This document shows, one piece after another, positions 63,883-64,000 of a DNA stretch of 64,000 nt. The DNA is from Oceaniglobus indicus. Lineage in GTDB: Bacteria > Pseudomonadota > Alphaproteobacteria > Rhodobacterales > Rhodobacteraceae. The notes below the pieces were generated by a model. It worked only from the letters and a program-made list of their open reading frames with translations. It was not told where the DNA came from and ran no database searches. The stretch is taken from positions 1 through 64,000 of the forward strand of contig NZ_NMZM01000005.1 of NCBI RefSeq assembly GCF_002751875.1. Reading direction: 5' to 3'. How positions within the stretch are numbered: the stretch's first letter is position 1; the number at the start of each line of letters is the position of its first letter. The translations under genes and the position numbers were made by a program.

Positions 63883-64000
63883 TCAGGCGTGGTGATGGGC
63901 CTGCGCCCGGGCCGCGGCGCGATCCAGGCGCGCGACGCCTTCGGCGATGTCGCTGTCGCTCAGCGTCAGGGCCGGCAGCAATCGCACCACGTTGTCGGCT
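63883..64000 (-). CDS. argD: Acetylornithine aminotransferase, C-terminal end (partial)
   Basis: Only the last 38 codons are inside the window, and the gene runs off the right edge. The frame reads ADNVVRLLPALTLSDSDIAE and continues to a histidine-rich end, the typical PLP-aminotransferase class III C-terminus of ArgD (residues lining the dimer). It lies upstream of argF, supporting an argD-argF pair. Confidence 0.88.
   Translation of the reverse strand, partial: ADNVVRLLPALTLSDSDIAEGVARLDRAAARAQAHHHA

Noticed and set aside
1-64000. tRNA, rRNA, insertion sequences, prophage, toxin-antitoxin or CRISPR elements
   Set aside because: I looked for T-loop-like motifs, transposase and integrase signatures and regularly spaced repeats and found none; xerC is the housekeeping chromosome recombinase, not a mobile integrase.

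Overview
The window is chromosomal, GC-rich alphaproteobacterial DNA, most likely from the Rhodobacterales (Roseobacter/Paracoccus-like group). The evidence is the gene content: a cytoplasmic soeABC sulfite dehydrogenase, a bztABCD-type acidic amino acid transporter, ATP12, an ScfR-family regulator with CTTTGCAAAG boxes, phosphatidylcholine synthase, the order ruvC-ruvA-ruvB, and the many ATGA/TGATG gene overlaps. I found no rRNA, tRNA, insertion sequence, prophage or CRISPR array. Coding density is high, and most long opposite-strand reading frames are shadows caused by high GC at third positions.

Layout. 1-5.3 kb: a gene-poor left edge, polA, a secreted unknown protein overlapping a small zinc-finger protein, and a lone ABC ATPase. 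5.4-11.2 kb: soeABC convergent with a membrane-anchored MoeB/ThiF protein. 11.3-16.1 kb: bztABCD, with a hairpin after the binding-protein gene and an extra binding-protein-like segment inside permease BztB. 16.3-19.8 kb: rarA-crcB-rluC-ATP12. 19.9-21.2 kb: a luxR-luxI quorum-sensing pair. 21.5-25.3 kb: a Bcr/CflA efflux pump, the ScfR-type regulator with two operator boxes, a CoxG-like protein and a hemerythrin-like protein. 25.3-34.3 kb: a complete choline module, with betA, betB, betC and betI divergent from choX-thpR-choW-choV across a perfect BetI-type palindrome. 34.4-36.7 kb: two exporters and an RraA-like protein. 36.9-39.6 kb: a small lipoprotein and ruvCAB. 39.8-46.8 kb: small unknown genes, prmA, msrA, an MFS protein, a SurA-like protein without a PPIase domain, and priA. 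46.9-53.4 kb: fsa/tal, DUF484-xerC, pcs, DUF3253 and ileS. 53.6-64 kb: ycjF/ycjX-like genes, truA, a secreted Cys protein, a DMT transporter, rpmB, meaB, hrpB, a small helical protein, argF and the 3' end of argD.

How the genes work together. The choline module imports choline, releases it from choline-O-sulfate and oxidises it to glycine betaine; pcs, about 15 kb away, offers a second fate for choline in membrane phosphatidylcholine. SoeABC would oxidise sulfite at the inner membrane, with MoeB next door fitting its molybdopterin need. The Bzt system imports glutamate, glutamine, aspartate and asparagine. ruvCAB, rarA, priA, polA and xerC give an unusually repair-rich set.

The main unexplained signals are: a dispersed 33-base intergenic repeat (six full or partial copies), one copy of which lies inside a 27-codon reading frame that joins soeA to soeB by ATGA overlaps at both ends; the binding-protein-like lobe in BztB; the RNA 2',3'-cyclic phosphodiesterase gene embedded in the choline uptake operon; and the SurA-like protein that seems to have lost its PPIase domain. 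I did not find a clearly new defence or mobile system.
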